DNA from: Chloroflexota bacterium | GTDB lineage: Bacteria > Chloroflexota > Dehalococcoidia > RBG-13-53-26 | DNA length: 6,118 bases | Assembly (NCBI GenBank): GCA_030616195.1 | Contig: JAUWXW010000111.1 | Coordinates: 1-6,118, forward strand | Reading direction: 5' to 3' | In this document: piece after piece, positions 1 to 6,118 of the stretch | Layout of the letters: the number at the start of each line of letters is the position of its first letter | Position numbering within the stretch: the stretch's first letter is position 1 | Made by a program: the position numbers and the translations under genes | Notes under the pieces: generated by a model | Seen by the model: only the letters and a program-made list of their open reading frames with translations | Databases searched by the model: none | What the model was told of the DNA's origin: nothing

Positions 1-1335
1 TTGCAGGCGAATGGTGCCCAGGAAGCAAAAGCCGCCCTCCTGGAGGAGTTGCTGCCAGCAGGTGGCAGGGCGGGGCCACCCCAGGTACATCTCTGTGTTG
101 TGGGAGTAAATCATAGCACCATGCCGGTGGAATTCCGTGAAAAGCTGGCTCTCAGCACGCGGCAGGGAGATGCCCTGCTGTCGCTTCGCGACTATGTGCC
201 ACAGGGCGTTGTTCTGTCTACCTGCAACCGCACCGAGGTGTATGTCGTAGACAGCGACGGGCACTGCGCTCGGCAAGGGGGAATCAATTTCTTGAGGCAC
301 TGTACGAGCATGCCTGAAGTCGAGTTGCTACCGCGTATCTATGCTTATCAAGACGCCGAGGCGATGGAGCACCTCTTCCGTGTTGCCTCTGGACTGGACT
401 CGATGATTCTCGGTGAGTTCGAAATTCTGGGCCAGGTCAGGCAGGCCCTGGAGCAGGCAGAAAAGAGCGGTATGGTGGGCCTGCCGCTGTTGAATCTCTT
501 CCGCCAGGCAGTGCAGGTGGGCAGGCTAGTCCGCGACAAAACGGGCATCAGCAGGAACGCCCTCTCCGTCAGCTCTGTAGCCGTGGACCTGGCTGGAAAG
601 ATCGTGGGGGATCTCGGCGGGTGCAGGATTTTGGTTATCGGTGCCGGCGAAGCAGGCAGGTTGGTAGCCAAGGCAGCCAGAGAGAAAGGGGCCTGTCAGA
701 TAGCTGTTACCAGTCGGTCCCACGGGACCGCTTCGGCTCTGGCAGCGAAGCTGGGCGGCGAGGCGGTGGCCCTGATGAACTTGAGCCAGGAGCTAAAGGC
801 TGCGGACATAGTTATCAGTTGTACCGGAGCGCCGCACACTATACTCGACTCATCTCTAATACAGGAGATAATGCAAGCTCGCGGTGAGAAACCCCTGGTG
901 GTGATTGATATCGCTGTTCCCCGTGACGTGGAGGCTGAGGTTGGGCAGATAAATAATGTCTTTCTTTACAACATAGACGATCTCAACGACATTTCGGACT
1001 CGAACCGCCAGCTCAGAGAGAAGGAAACCAGGCGGGCGACGGCGATCATAAAAGCTGAGGTGGATAGATTCGGCTCCTGGTGGCAGAGTCTGGGAGTGAG
1101 GGATACAATCGGAGCTCTGGTGAGGAAGGCAGAGGATATACGGCAGTCGCAGTTGGCCATGACGCTCAAGAAGCTGCGGGGGCTCTCTCAGGAGGAACGA
1201 GACAGTCTGGAAGCCATGACCAGAGCGATGATGCAAAAGCTGCTTCATGAACCGATAGAGCATCTTAAGAAAGATCAGAGCTGCGTTGCGACGGTCAGCG
1301 ACCTTTTCCATTTGGGCGAGGAGGAACTCCGGTGA
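1..1335 (+). CDS. hemA: Glutamyl-tRNA reductase (5' end may be incomplete)
   Basis: Catalyses the first committed step of the C5 pathway: NADPH-dependent reduction of Glu-tRNA(Glu) to glutamate-1-semialdehyde in the cytoplasm. Seen in the sequence: the N-terminal catalytic domain opens with VHLCVVGVNHST (29-40), and the catalytic cysteine is C75 in STCNRTE (73-79). RVASGLDSMILGE (127-139) is the family signature. The NADPH-binding Rossmann loop is GAGEAG (214-219). The C-terminal dimerisation helices run from about 330 and include KLLHEPIEHLKK (413-424). At 444 residues it is slightly longer than usual because about 28 residues precede the conserved first strand. The TTG at base 1 is the first codon of the window and the frame is open to the edge, so the true start may lie upstream. 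No ATG, GTG or well-placed TTG occurs between it and the conserved strand: the TTG at 49 directly abuts GGAGGAG (42-48) with no spacer. The gene overlaps hemC by 4 bases. Function is near certain; the start is not. Confidence 0.96.
   Translation: MQANGAQEAKAALLEELLPAGGRAGPPQVHLCVVGVNHSTMPVEFREKLALSTRQGDALLSLRDYVPQGVVLSTCNRTEVYVVDSDGHCARQGGINFLRHCTSMPEVELLPRIYAYQDAEAMEHLFRVASGLDSMILGEFEILGQVRQALEQAEKSGMVGLPLLNLFRQAVQVGRLVRDKTGISRNALSVSSVAVDLAGKIVGDLGGCRILVIGAGEAGRLVAKAAREKGACQIAVTSRSHGTASALAAKLGGEAVALMNLSQELKAADIVISCTGAPHTILDSSLIQEIMQARGEKPLVVIDIAVPRDVEAEVGQINNVFLYNIDDLNDISDSNRQLREKETRRATAIIKAEVDRFGSWWQSLGVRDTIGALVRKAEDIRQSQLAMTLKKLRGLSQEERDSLEAMTRAMMQKLLHEPIEHLKKDQSCVATVSDLFHLGEEELR
1318..1326 (+). 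promoter_or_regulatory. Ribosome binding site of hemC
   Basis: GAGGAGGAA lies inside the last codons of hemA, 5 bases before the GTG start of hemC. It is a strong Shine-Dalgarno match and supports the GTG at 1332, whose last two bases are shared with the hemA stop codon. Confidence 0.8.
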
Positions 1336-2252
1336 GGAAAATCGTTGTTGGTTCCCGCGGCAGCAAGCTGGCTATGATTCAGACTGAGTCTGTGCTGAAC
1401 ACGATGAAACAAGTGCACCCTGAAATCGAGTTCACGCTGACCAAAATCACCACCAAAGGTGATCGCATGCGGGAGGTACGCCTGGACCGGCTGCCAGGCG
1501 TGGGGGTGTTCGTGAAGGAACTGGAGGCAGCACTACTGGATGGCCAAATTGATATGGCGGTGCACAGCTTCAAAGATATGCCGACTGCGATTCCGCCGGG
1601 GCTTTTGCTGGCAGGAGTTACGATGAGACTCGACCCGCGAGATGCCCTGGTATCCGGTAAAGGTAAGCTTCACCAACTGGCCCCCGGGTCACGAATAGGT
1701 ACGGGTAGTCCCAGGCGCAGGGCTCAGTTGCTTCGCTGCCGCCCTGACCTGAAGGTGCAGATGGTGAGGGGGAATGTGGATACCCGCCTGCGTAAGGTAT
1801 CCTCTGGGCAACTTGATGGGGTGATAGTGGCTGCTGCAGCCATACTTCGTCTTGGTTGCGAGGAGACTATCGCCGAATATCTGCCTCTGGAGGACTTCCT
1901 GCCTGCTGTCGGCCAAGGAGCGCTGGGAATAGAAATACGGTCTGGCGACACTGGAATGGCCGGGCTTGCGGCGATGGTCAATCACCAGCCTAGCTGGTGT
2001 AGCGTTGTTGCGGAGCGCGCTTTTCTGCGTGCCCTGGGTGGTGGATGCCGTGCCCCGATAGCAGCTGTGGGGAAGGTAAGTGGCGTTAACCTCAAACTGG
2101 ATGGGATGGTAGCTGACACTGAAGGTCACGTTTTCTTGCGTGCCTCGGAGGAGGGCATCGCCACCGATGCTGAGCGGGTGGGGATTCGACTGGGCAAGAA
2201 GATGTGGCGGATGGGAGCATCACAGCTTATCACCGAGGCGAGGATGCGGTGA
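1332..2252 (+). CDS. hemC: Hydroxymethylbilane synthase (porphobilinogen deaminase)
   Basis: Joins four porphobilinogen molecules head to tail into 1-hydroxymethylbilane, using a covalently bound dipyrromethane primer; cytoplasmic and monomeric in known members. Seen in the sequence: an N-terminal IVVGSRGSKLA motif (4-14), the catalytic aspartate D82 in HSFKDMP (78-84), and the substrate- and cofactor-binding arginines R128/R129 (GTGSPRR) and R146 and R152 (RGNVDTR). PAVGQGALGIE (191-201) is the family motif, and the dipyrromethane-attachment cysteine is C239 in LGGGCRAPI. These match E. coli D84, R131, R132, R149, R155 and C242 with a shift of 2-3 residues. The 306-residue length is normal, so the gene is intact. 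It starts with GTG overlapping the hemA stop (GTGA) and ends with the same GTGA arrangement at the next gene, which suggests translational coupling on both sides. Its product feeds the HemD domain encoded next. Confidence 0.97.
   Translation: MRKIVVGSRGSKLAMIQTESVLNTMKQVHPEIEFTLTKITTKGDRMREVRLDRLPGVGVFVKELEAALLDGQIDMAVHSFKDMPTAIPPGLLLAGVTMRLDPRDALVSGKGKLHQLAPGSRIGTGSPRRRAQLLRCRPDLKVQMVRGNVDTRLRKVSSGQLDGVIVAAAAILRLGCEETIAEYLPLEDFLPAVGQGALGIEIRSGDTGMAGLAAMVNHQPSWCSVVAERAFLRALGGGCRAPIAAVGKVSGVNLKLDGMVADTEGHVFLRASEEGIATDAERVGIRLGKKMWRMGASQLITEARMR
2240..2244 (+). promoter_or_regulatory. Ribosome binding site deciding the cobA-hemD start
   Basis: GAGGA sits 4 bases before the GTG at 2249, with a second GAGG at 2235-2238. 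An in-frame GTG at 2204 would add 15 residues, but it has only a weak purine run before it, and the extra residues look like an out-of-frame reading of the hemC C-terminus. The GTG at 2249 gives the usual short MKxGKVYLVGAGPG beginning of this family and the same 4-base GTGA overlap as at the hemA/hemC junction. Confidence 0.7.
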
Positions 2253-3778
2253 AACAGGGTAAGGTCTATCTGGTGGGGGCAGGGCCGGGTTTGCCCGGCC
2301 TGATTACGGTCAAAGGGTTGGATTGTCTCAAGCGCGCTGACGTCATCATCTATGACAATCTGGTCGATGACTCCCTGCTCCAGTCGGCCCGTCCCGATTC
2401 GGAAAAGATATATGTAGGTAAGATGGCCAGTCGGCATACTCGGGAGCAGGCTGAGATAAATCGGTTGTTGGTGGAAAAAGCCAAAGAGGGCAGGGTGGTG
2501 GTGCGATTGAAAGGTGGGGACCCCTTTGTGCTGGGGCGTGGGGGGGAGGAAGCGGAAGCCCTGGCGCAGGACCACGTCCCCTTTGAGATAGTGCCAGGCG
2601 TGTCGTCAGCGACGGCCGTTCCTGCTTATGCTGGCATCCCGGTCACCCATCGGGGACTGGCATCTCATTTTACGGTAGTTACGGGTCACGAGGATGTGAG
2701 CAAGGCTGAGTCCGGTGTTCCCTGGGAAAATCTGGCCAAGGTAGAGGGCACACTGGTCATTCTTATGGGTGTGGGGAATCTGTCAGAAATAGTCGAGGCA
2801 CTGGTTCAAAATGGCAGGTCTCCCTCGACGCCGGTGGCTGCCATAACTGAGGGCACCTGGCCGAGCCAGAAAACCGTGGTTGGTACCCTGGCTGACATAG
2901 CAGATAAGGCAGCCAGCAGCGGAATCAAGCCTCCGTCGGTGATAGTTGTTGGAGAGGTAGTCAGTCTGGGAGAAAGGCTTCGCTGGACCGATTACCTTCC
3001 CCTGTTTGGCAAGCGCATCCTGGTCACCAGGGCGCGGCACCAGGCTGGGGGGCTTATCGAACTCCTCTCCGAACGGGGAGCTTCGCCTGTGGAGATGCCT
3101 GTTATAGACATACAGGGTGTGTCCGACACACGGGAACTGGACAGAGCCCTTCTCGATGTGGAGAACTACGACTGGATTGTTTTCACCAGCGTCAACGGGG
3201 TTGAGGCGTTCTTCCAGCGGCTGCGTGCCCTCAATGGCGATGCCCGCTCACTTAAGGGGATCAAAGTTGGCGCTATCGGCCCGGCGACCTCTGAAGCCTT
3301 ACAACAGCACGGGGTGTATGCCGATTATCTTCCCGATGTCTACACCAGCGATGGTCTCGTGGTGGGACTTGAAAACCAGAATATAGGCGGGAGTCGCTTC
3401 CTGATTCCCCGGGTTGACATTGCTGGCAGGAATCTGGCTGAGGGAATCGCTCGCCTGGGGGCAGAAGTTCACCAGGTGACCTTTTACCGCACGGTCATGC
3501 CCGATGAAGTCCCCCCGAAGGCGAAGCAGATGATTTTGGATGGGGAGATTGATGTTGTCACCCTCACCAGCCCCTCAACCGTAACTAACCTGCTGAGTCT
3601 GATGGGAGACCAGCGGGGTTTTGTACAACGAGCCACGATTGCTTGCATTGGCCCCGTAACGGCTGCCGAGGCTGCCGGAGCAGGGCTGGCGGTGGACATA
3701 GTGGCCAAAGAGCACACCATCGCCGGTCTTGTAGAGGCAATAGAGAGGTACTTTCAGGCCGCTGGGAAGGAGACTTAG
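2249..3778 (+). CDS. cobA-hemD: Fused uroporphyrinogen-III C-methyltransferase / uroporphyrinogen-III synthase
   Basis: A 509-residue two-domain enzyme. The N-terminal domain (about 1-246) is an S-adenosylmethionine-dependent methyltransferase that makes precorrin-2 from uroporphyrinogen III. It shows VGAGPG (9-14), YDNLV with D36 (E. coli CysG D248), VRLKGGDPF with R86 and GRGGEE with R97 (CysG R298 and R309), PGVSSATAVPAYAGIPVTHR (116-135), LVILMG (169-174) and a C-terminal SVIVVGEVV strand. The C-terminal domain (about 251-502) is HemD, which closes hydroxymethylbilane with inversion of ring D. It shows GKRILVTRA (254-262), DWIVFTSVNGVEAFF (308-322), VTFYRT with Y413, VVTLTSPSTV (436-445) and IGPVTAAEA (467-475). 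The linker is only a few residues. Such fusions are well known in Firmicutes and Chloroflexota. Odd point: the loop usually reads GPGDP, but here it is GPGLP (L15). Start chosen at GTG 2249, not 2204. The stop codon is immediately followed by the hemB ATG. Confidence 0.95.
   Translation: MKQGKVYLVGAGPGLPGLITVKGLDCLKRADVIIYDNLVDDSLLQSARPDSEKIYVGKMASRHTREQAEINRLLVEKAKEGRVVVRLKGGDPFVLGRGGEEAEALAQDHVPFEIVPGVSSATAVPAYAGIPVTHRGLASHFTVVTGHEDVSKAESGVPWENLAKVEGTLVILMGVGNLSEIVEALVQNGRSPSTPVAAITEGTWPSQKTVVGTLADIADKAASSGIKPPSVIVVGEVVSLGERLRWTDYLPLFGKRILVTRARHQAGGLIELLSERGASPVEMPVIDIQGVSDTRELDRALLDVENYDWIVFTSVNGVEAFFQRLRALNGDARSLKGIKVGAIGPATSEALQQHGVYADYLPDVYTSDGLVVGLENQNIGGSRFLIPRVDIAGRNLAEGIARLGAEVHQVTFYRTVMPDEVPPKAKQMILDGEIDVVTLTSPSTVTNLLSLMGDQRGFVQRATIACIGPVTAAEAAGAGLAVDIVAKEHTIAGLVEAIERYFQAAGKET
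2283..2300 (+). other. GC-only hairpin inside the start of cobA-hemD
   Basis: A perfect 7-bp inverted repeat, GGCCGGG / CCCGGCC, with a TTTG loop at 2290-2293. It lies 34 bases after the chosen start codon, within the codons of the glycine-rich SAM-binding loop (G12 to L18). The pairing is seen directly. Whether it folds in the mRNA or affects translation is unknown, and it could be a by-product of GC-rich Gly/Pro codons. Confidence 0.4.
3765..3773 (+). promoter_or_regulatory. Ribosome binding site of hemB
   Basis: GGAAGGAGA lies within the last codons of cobA-hemD, 5 bases before the hemB ATG at 3779. It is a strong Shine-Dalgarno at ideal spacing and confirms that start. Confidence 0.8.
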
Positions 3779-4750
3779 ATGGCTGGTTTTCCTGAATTAC
3801 GTTTGCGCCGCCTGCGCCGCACCGGGGCGCTCCGCAACATGGTCCGGGAGACCCGCGTTGACGTCAAGGACTTGATTTATCCCCTGTTCGTTGTGGAGGG
3901 CAGCAATCTCAAGCAGGAGGTCGCCTCCATGCCAGGCGTTTTTCGCTACTCACCAGACCTACTGCCTGGTGAGGTAGAGGAGATAGCCGGGCTTGGCATT
4001 CCGGCGGTGCTCCTTTTCGGCATACCCGAACACAAGGACGAGGTTGGCTCCGGGGCCTATGACCCGGAGGGGGTTGTCCAGCAGGCCATACGCACCATCA
4101 AGAGCGCTGTACCGGAGCTAGTGGTGCTCACCGATGTCTGTCTGTGTGAATACACCGATCACGGGCACTGTGGCGTCATTACAGGTGGCTATGTTGACAA
4201 CGACCGTACCCTGGAGCTTCTGGCACAGACGGCCGTGTCTCATGCCGGAGCGGGTGCTGATATGGTGTGTCCCTCTGATATGATGGATGGAAGGGTGGGT
4301 GCAATCCGCCAAGCATTGGACAAGGATGGCTTTCAGCATATCTCCATTCTTTCCTACGCTGCCAAGTATGCCTCTGCCTTCTATGGCCCCTTTCGGGAGG
4401 CAGCCGACTCTGTGCCTCAGTTTGGCGACCGTCGCTCTTACCAGATGGACCCGTCCAACTGGCGGGAGGCTTTGAGGGAGGTGGAGCAGGATATAGCCGA
4501 GGGCGCCGACATAGTTATGGTCAAGCCTGCCCTGGCCTACCTGGATGTTGTACAGAGGGTGCGCCAGGCCGTGAGCTGCCCTATAGCGGCCTACAACGTA
4601 AGTGGCGAATACGCCATGGTGAAAGCGGCGGCGCAGCAGGGCTGGATAGACGAAAGGGAGATCGTTACAGAGATACTGACCGCTATCAAGAGGGCAGGAG
4701 CAGACCTTATCGTCACTTACCATGCTAAGGAAGCAGCCTCCTGGCTTTAG
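3779..4750 (+). CDS. hemB: Porphobilinogen synthase (5-aminolevulinate dehydratase), zinc-cysteine type
   Basis: Condenses two 5-aminolevulinate molecules into porphobilinogen; family members are usually homo-octamers in the cytoplasm. Seen in the sequence: the two Schiff-base lysines are K196 ([17 protein letters not shown]) and K249 ([13 protein letters not shown]), equivalent to E. coli K195 and K247. The catalytic zinc site is complete: C121, C123 and C131 in [14 protein letters not shown]. This places it with the zinc-dependent enzymes and not with the magnesium-only type that has aspartates there. [14 protein letters not shown] (164-177) and [14 protein letters not shown] (221-234) are further family motifs, and the [14 protein letters not shown] arm (11-24) is the usual N-terminal region. 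The length of 323 residues is normal and no defect is seen. ATG follows the cobA-hemD TAG with no gap. The gene acts after HemL and before HemC, although it is encoded between them. Confidence 0.97.
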   Translation: MAGFPELRLRRLRRTGALRNMVRETRVDVKDLIYPLFVVEGSNLKQEVASMPGVFRYSPDLLPGEVEEIAGLGIPAVLLFGIPEHKDEVGSGAYDPEGVVQQAIRTIKSAVPELVVLTDVCLCEYTDHGHCGVITGGYVDNDRTLELLAQTAVSHAGAGADMVCPSDMMDGRVGAIRQALDKDGFQHISILSYAAKYASAFYGPFREAADSVPQFGDRRSYQMDPSNWREALREVEQDIAEGADIVMVKPALAYLDVVQRVRQAVSCPIAAYNVSGEYAMVKAAAQQGWIDEREIVTEILTAIKRAGADLIVTYHAKEAASWL

Positions 4751-4755
4751 CCGAT

Positions 4756-4761
4756 AGAGGT
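4756..4761 (+). promoter_or_regulatory. Ribosome binding site of hemL
   Basis: AGAGGT lies in the 17-base gap after the hemB stop, 6 bases before the ATG at 4768. It is a moderate Shine-Dalgarno at good spacing. This is the only non-overlapping, non-abutting junction of the operon. Confidence 0.65.
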
Positions 4762-4767
4762 ACGTAC

Positions 4768-6066
4768 ATGAAGAATACGGAACAATCGCAGCGGCTCTTC
4801 TCGGAAGCACAGTGCTACCTGCCTGGCGGGGTTGACAGCCCGGTGCGCGCCTTTAAGGCAGTGGGCGGAAATCCCCTCTTCATGAAGCGGGGTGAGGGGT
4901 CGCGAATTTACGACGAAGACGGCAACGAGTTCATTGACTATGTTTGTTCCTGGGGTCCGCTGATACTGGGCCATGCCCATCCCCAGGTGGTGGCTGCCCT
5001 TAAGGAGGCGGTGGAGCGGGGAACAAGCTTCGGTGCCCCCACCGAGCTGGAGACAGTCCTGGCCAGGATGATCTGCGATGCCGTGCCTTCTATCGAGATG
5101 GTCCGCTTTGTCAACTCGGGTACTGAAGCCGCTATGAGTGCGCTGCGCCTGGCCCGTGCCTTCACCGGCAGGAATAAGGTGGTGAAGTTCGCTGGCTGCT
5201 ATCACGGGCATTCGGACGGACTGCTGGCCAGGGCTGGCTCTGGTGTAGCCACCCTGGGAATGCCGGACAGCCCCGGAGTGCCGAAGAGCTTTGCCCAGGA
5301 TACCCTGGTAGTCCCATATAACGATATAGGGGCTATGGAGGACCTGTTTGAAAACTATCCCAAGGGGATCGCCGCTGTAATAGTGGAGCCGGTGGCGGCT
5401 AATATGGGCGTGGTGCCGCCCCTGCCTGGTTTTCTGCAGGGTCTACGCTGGCTGACAAAGGAATTCGGGGCCCTTCTCATTTTCGACGAGGTGATAACCG
5501 GGTTCCGCCTGGCCTATGGAGGGGCGCAGGCCGTCTACAGGGTAACGCCGGATCTCACCTGCCTGGGAAAGGTTATCGGAGGAGGCTTGCCTGTGGGGGC
5601 GTATGGTGGCAGGCAGGATATTATGGAGATGGTGGCTCCGCTGGGGTCGGTCTATCAGGCAGGCACCCTTTCCGGCAACCCTTTGACCATGACGGCGGGA
5701 ATAGAGGTGCTCAAAGCTCTGAGCCAGCGCCGTGTCTACCGTCATCTGGAAGCTACCTCTCTGGCTTTGGACAAGGGCATAACCGCGGCTGCGGCCGAGG
5801 CAGGAGTGCCGGTGTGCGTGTCCCGCCTGGGCTCCCTTCTGACTGTTTTCTTCACCGCAGAGCGGGTGGTTGACTATGAATCAGCCAGGAAAGCGGATAC
5901 GGCTCGGTTTGGGGAGTTCTTTCAAGGCGTGCTGGCGGGGGGTATATACTGGCCACCGTCCCAGTTCGAGGCCGCCTTCGTGTCCCTCGCCCATTCTGAC
6001 GAGGACATCCGCCTCACAATTGACGCGGTAGAGAAAGCCCTGGAGGGTCTGAGGAACCAGCCCTGA
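4768..6066 (+). CDS. hemL: Glutamate-1-semialdehyde 2,1-aminomutase
   Basis: Pyridoxal-phosphate-dependent class III aminotransferase-fold enzyme that moves the amino group of glutamate-1-semialdehyde to give 5-aminolevulinate, the second step of the C5 route. Seen in the sequence: [13 protein letters not shown] (17-29) is the typical GSAM start, which separates it from other class III aminotransferases. [14 protein letters not shown] (117-130) holds the phosphate-binding turn, and [10 protein letters not shown] (141-150) supplies the cofactor-stacking Y145. [15 protein letters not shown] (158-172) is the active-site gating loop. FDEVITGFR (239-247) has the cofactor aspartate D240, and the Schiff-base lysine is K268 in [30 protein letters not shown] (397-409) is the usual C-terminal motif. 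At 432 residues it is full length. HemA and HemL are known to form a channelling complex in other bacteria, so their presence in one operon fits. It is the last gene seen. Confidence 0.97.
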   Translation: MKNTEQSQRLFSEAQCYLPGGVDSPVRAFKAVGGNPLFMKRGEGSRIYDEDGNEFIDYVCSWGPLILGHAHPQVVAALKEAVERGTSFGAPTELETVLARMICDAVPSIEMVRFVNSGTEAAMSALRLARAFTGRNKVVKFAGCYHGHSDGLLARAGSGVATLGMPDSPGVPKSFAQDTLVVPYNDIGAMEDLFENYPKGIAAVIVEPVAANMGVVPPLPGFLQGLRWLTKEFGALLIFDEVITGFRLAYGGAQAVYRVTPDLTCLGKVIGGGLPVGAYGGRQDIMEMVAPLGSVYQAGTLSGNPLTMTAGIEVLKALSQRRVYRHLEATSLALDKGITAAAAEAGVPVCVSRLGSLLTVFFTAERVVDYESARKADTARFGEFFQGVLAGGIYWPPSQFEAAFVSLAHSDEDIRLTIDAVEKALEGLRNQP

Positions 6067-6118
6067 CCCGCTGAATCCCCACATACTTCCCAGTCCGCTG
6101 TCCAGGCCGCTATGCGCA
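6067..6118 (+). other. Tail after hemL, no feature recognised
   Basis: Fifty-two bases remain after the hemL TGA. I see no stem-loop followed by a T-run, so no intrinsic terminator. An ATG at 6112 could begin another frame, but it has only a weak purine stretch (CCAGG) before it and runs off the window after two codons. The operon may continue beyond the edge. Confidence 0.4.

Noticed and set aside
856..1311. 151-codon open frame on the - strand opposite hemA
   Set aside because: Shadow of hemA; the composition is low in coding character (many His, Leu and Arg) and no motif is seen.
2204..2248. Upstream GTG start for cobA-hemD, adding 15 residues
   Set aside because: It has a poor ribosome binding site, a 49-base overlap with hemC, and non-conserved extra residues. 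The GTG at 2249 fits the family N-terminus and the GTGA junction pattern.
2126..2575. 149-codon open frame on the - strand across the hemC/cobA-hemD junction
   Set aside because: It is antisense to conserved motifs of both genes and has no family resemblance.
4118..4810. 230-codon open frame on the - strand opposite hemB
   Set aside because: It lies almost wholly antisense to a clearly functional hemB, its translation shows no recognisable domain, and such long antisense frames are common in GC-rich genes with biased third positions.
4747..5211. 154-codon open frame on the - strand opposite the start of hemL
   Set aside because: Shadow of the conserved hemL N-terminus with no recognisable protein.
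6067..6118. Possible terminator or next gene start after hemL
   Set aside because: There is no stem-loop plus T-run, and the ATG at 6112 has too little following sequence and too weak a ribosome binding site to call.
1..6118. Mobile element, CRISPR array, tRNA or riboswitch (cobalamin riboswitch considered because of the pathway)
   Set aside because: Coding sequence fills the window, with the largest internal gap 17 bases. A cobalamin riboswitch would have to lie upstream of base 1. No repeats of array type or transposase motifs are present.

Overview
The window is one tightly packed operon, all on the + strand. It encodes the tRNA-dependent (C5) route of tetrapyrrole synthesis and a branch towards siroheme and cobalamin. 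In order: hemA (glutamyl-tRNA reductase), hemC (hydroxymethylbilane synthase), a fused cobA-hemD (uroporphyrinogen-III C-methyltransferase plus uroporphyrinogen-III synthase), hemB (porphobilinogen synthase) and hemL (glutamate-1-semialdehyde aminomutase). All catalytic residues I looked for in hemA, hemC, hemB and hemL are present. In the CobA half one aspartate of the glycine-rich loop is replaced by leucine.

Layout: hemA 1-1335 (frame open to the left edge), hemC 1332-2252, cobA-hemD 2249-3778, hemB 3779-4750, hemL 4768-6066, then a 52-base tail with no recognisable feature. The junctions are -4, -4, 0 and +17 bases, each with a purine-rich Shine-Dalgarno sequence, so translation is probably coupled. 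There is no promoter-sized gap inside the window, and no terminator is visible after hemL. The promoter must lie upstream of the window.

How the genes work together: HemA reduces Glu-tRNA(Glu) to glutamate-1-semialdehyde and HemL converts that to 5-aminolevulinate. HemB condenses two of these to porphobilinogen, and HemC polymerises four porphobilinogens to hydroxymethylbilane. The HemD domain cyclises this to uroporphyrinogen III, and the CobA domain methylates it to precorrin-2. Every step from charged tRNA to precorrin-2 is therefore covered. No hemE or later heme gene is present, and no precorrin-2 dehydrogenase is seen, so the local output is precorrin-2.

Organism: a bacterium of moderately high G+C (clearly above 50% by eye) that uses AGG (Arg) and ATA (Ile) codons freely. 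The C5 pathway and the hemA-hemC-cobA/hemD-hemB-hemL order are typical of anaerobic Firmicutes and of Chloroflexota such as Dehalococcoidia. I lean towards the Chloroflexota/Dehalococcoidia side from the general look of the proteins and codon use, but this is inference and not secure. I see no mobile element, CRISPR array, RNA gene or undescribed system. This is an ordinary core biosynthetic operon with a few details worth checking.
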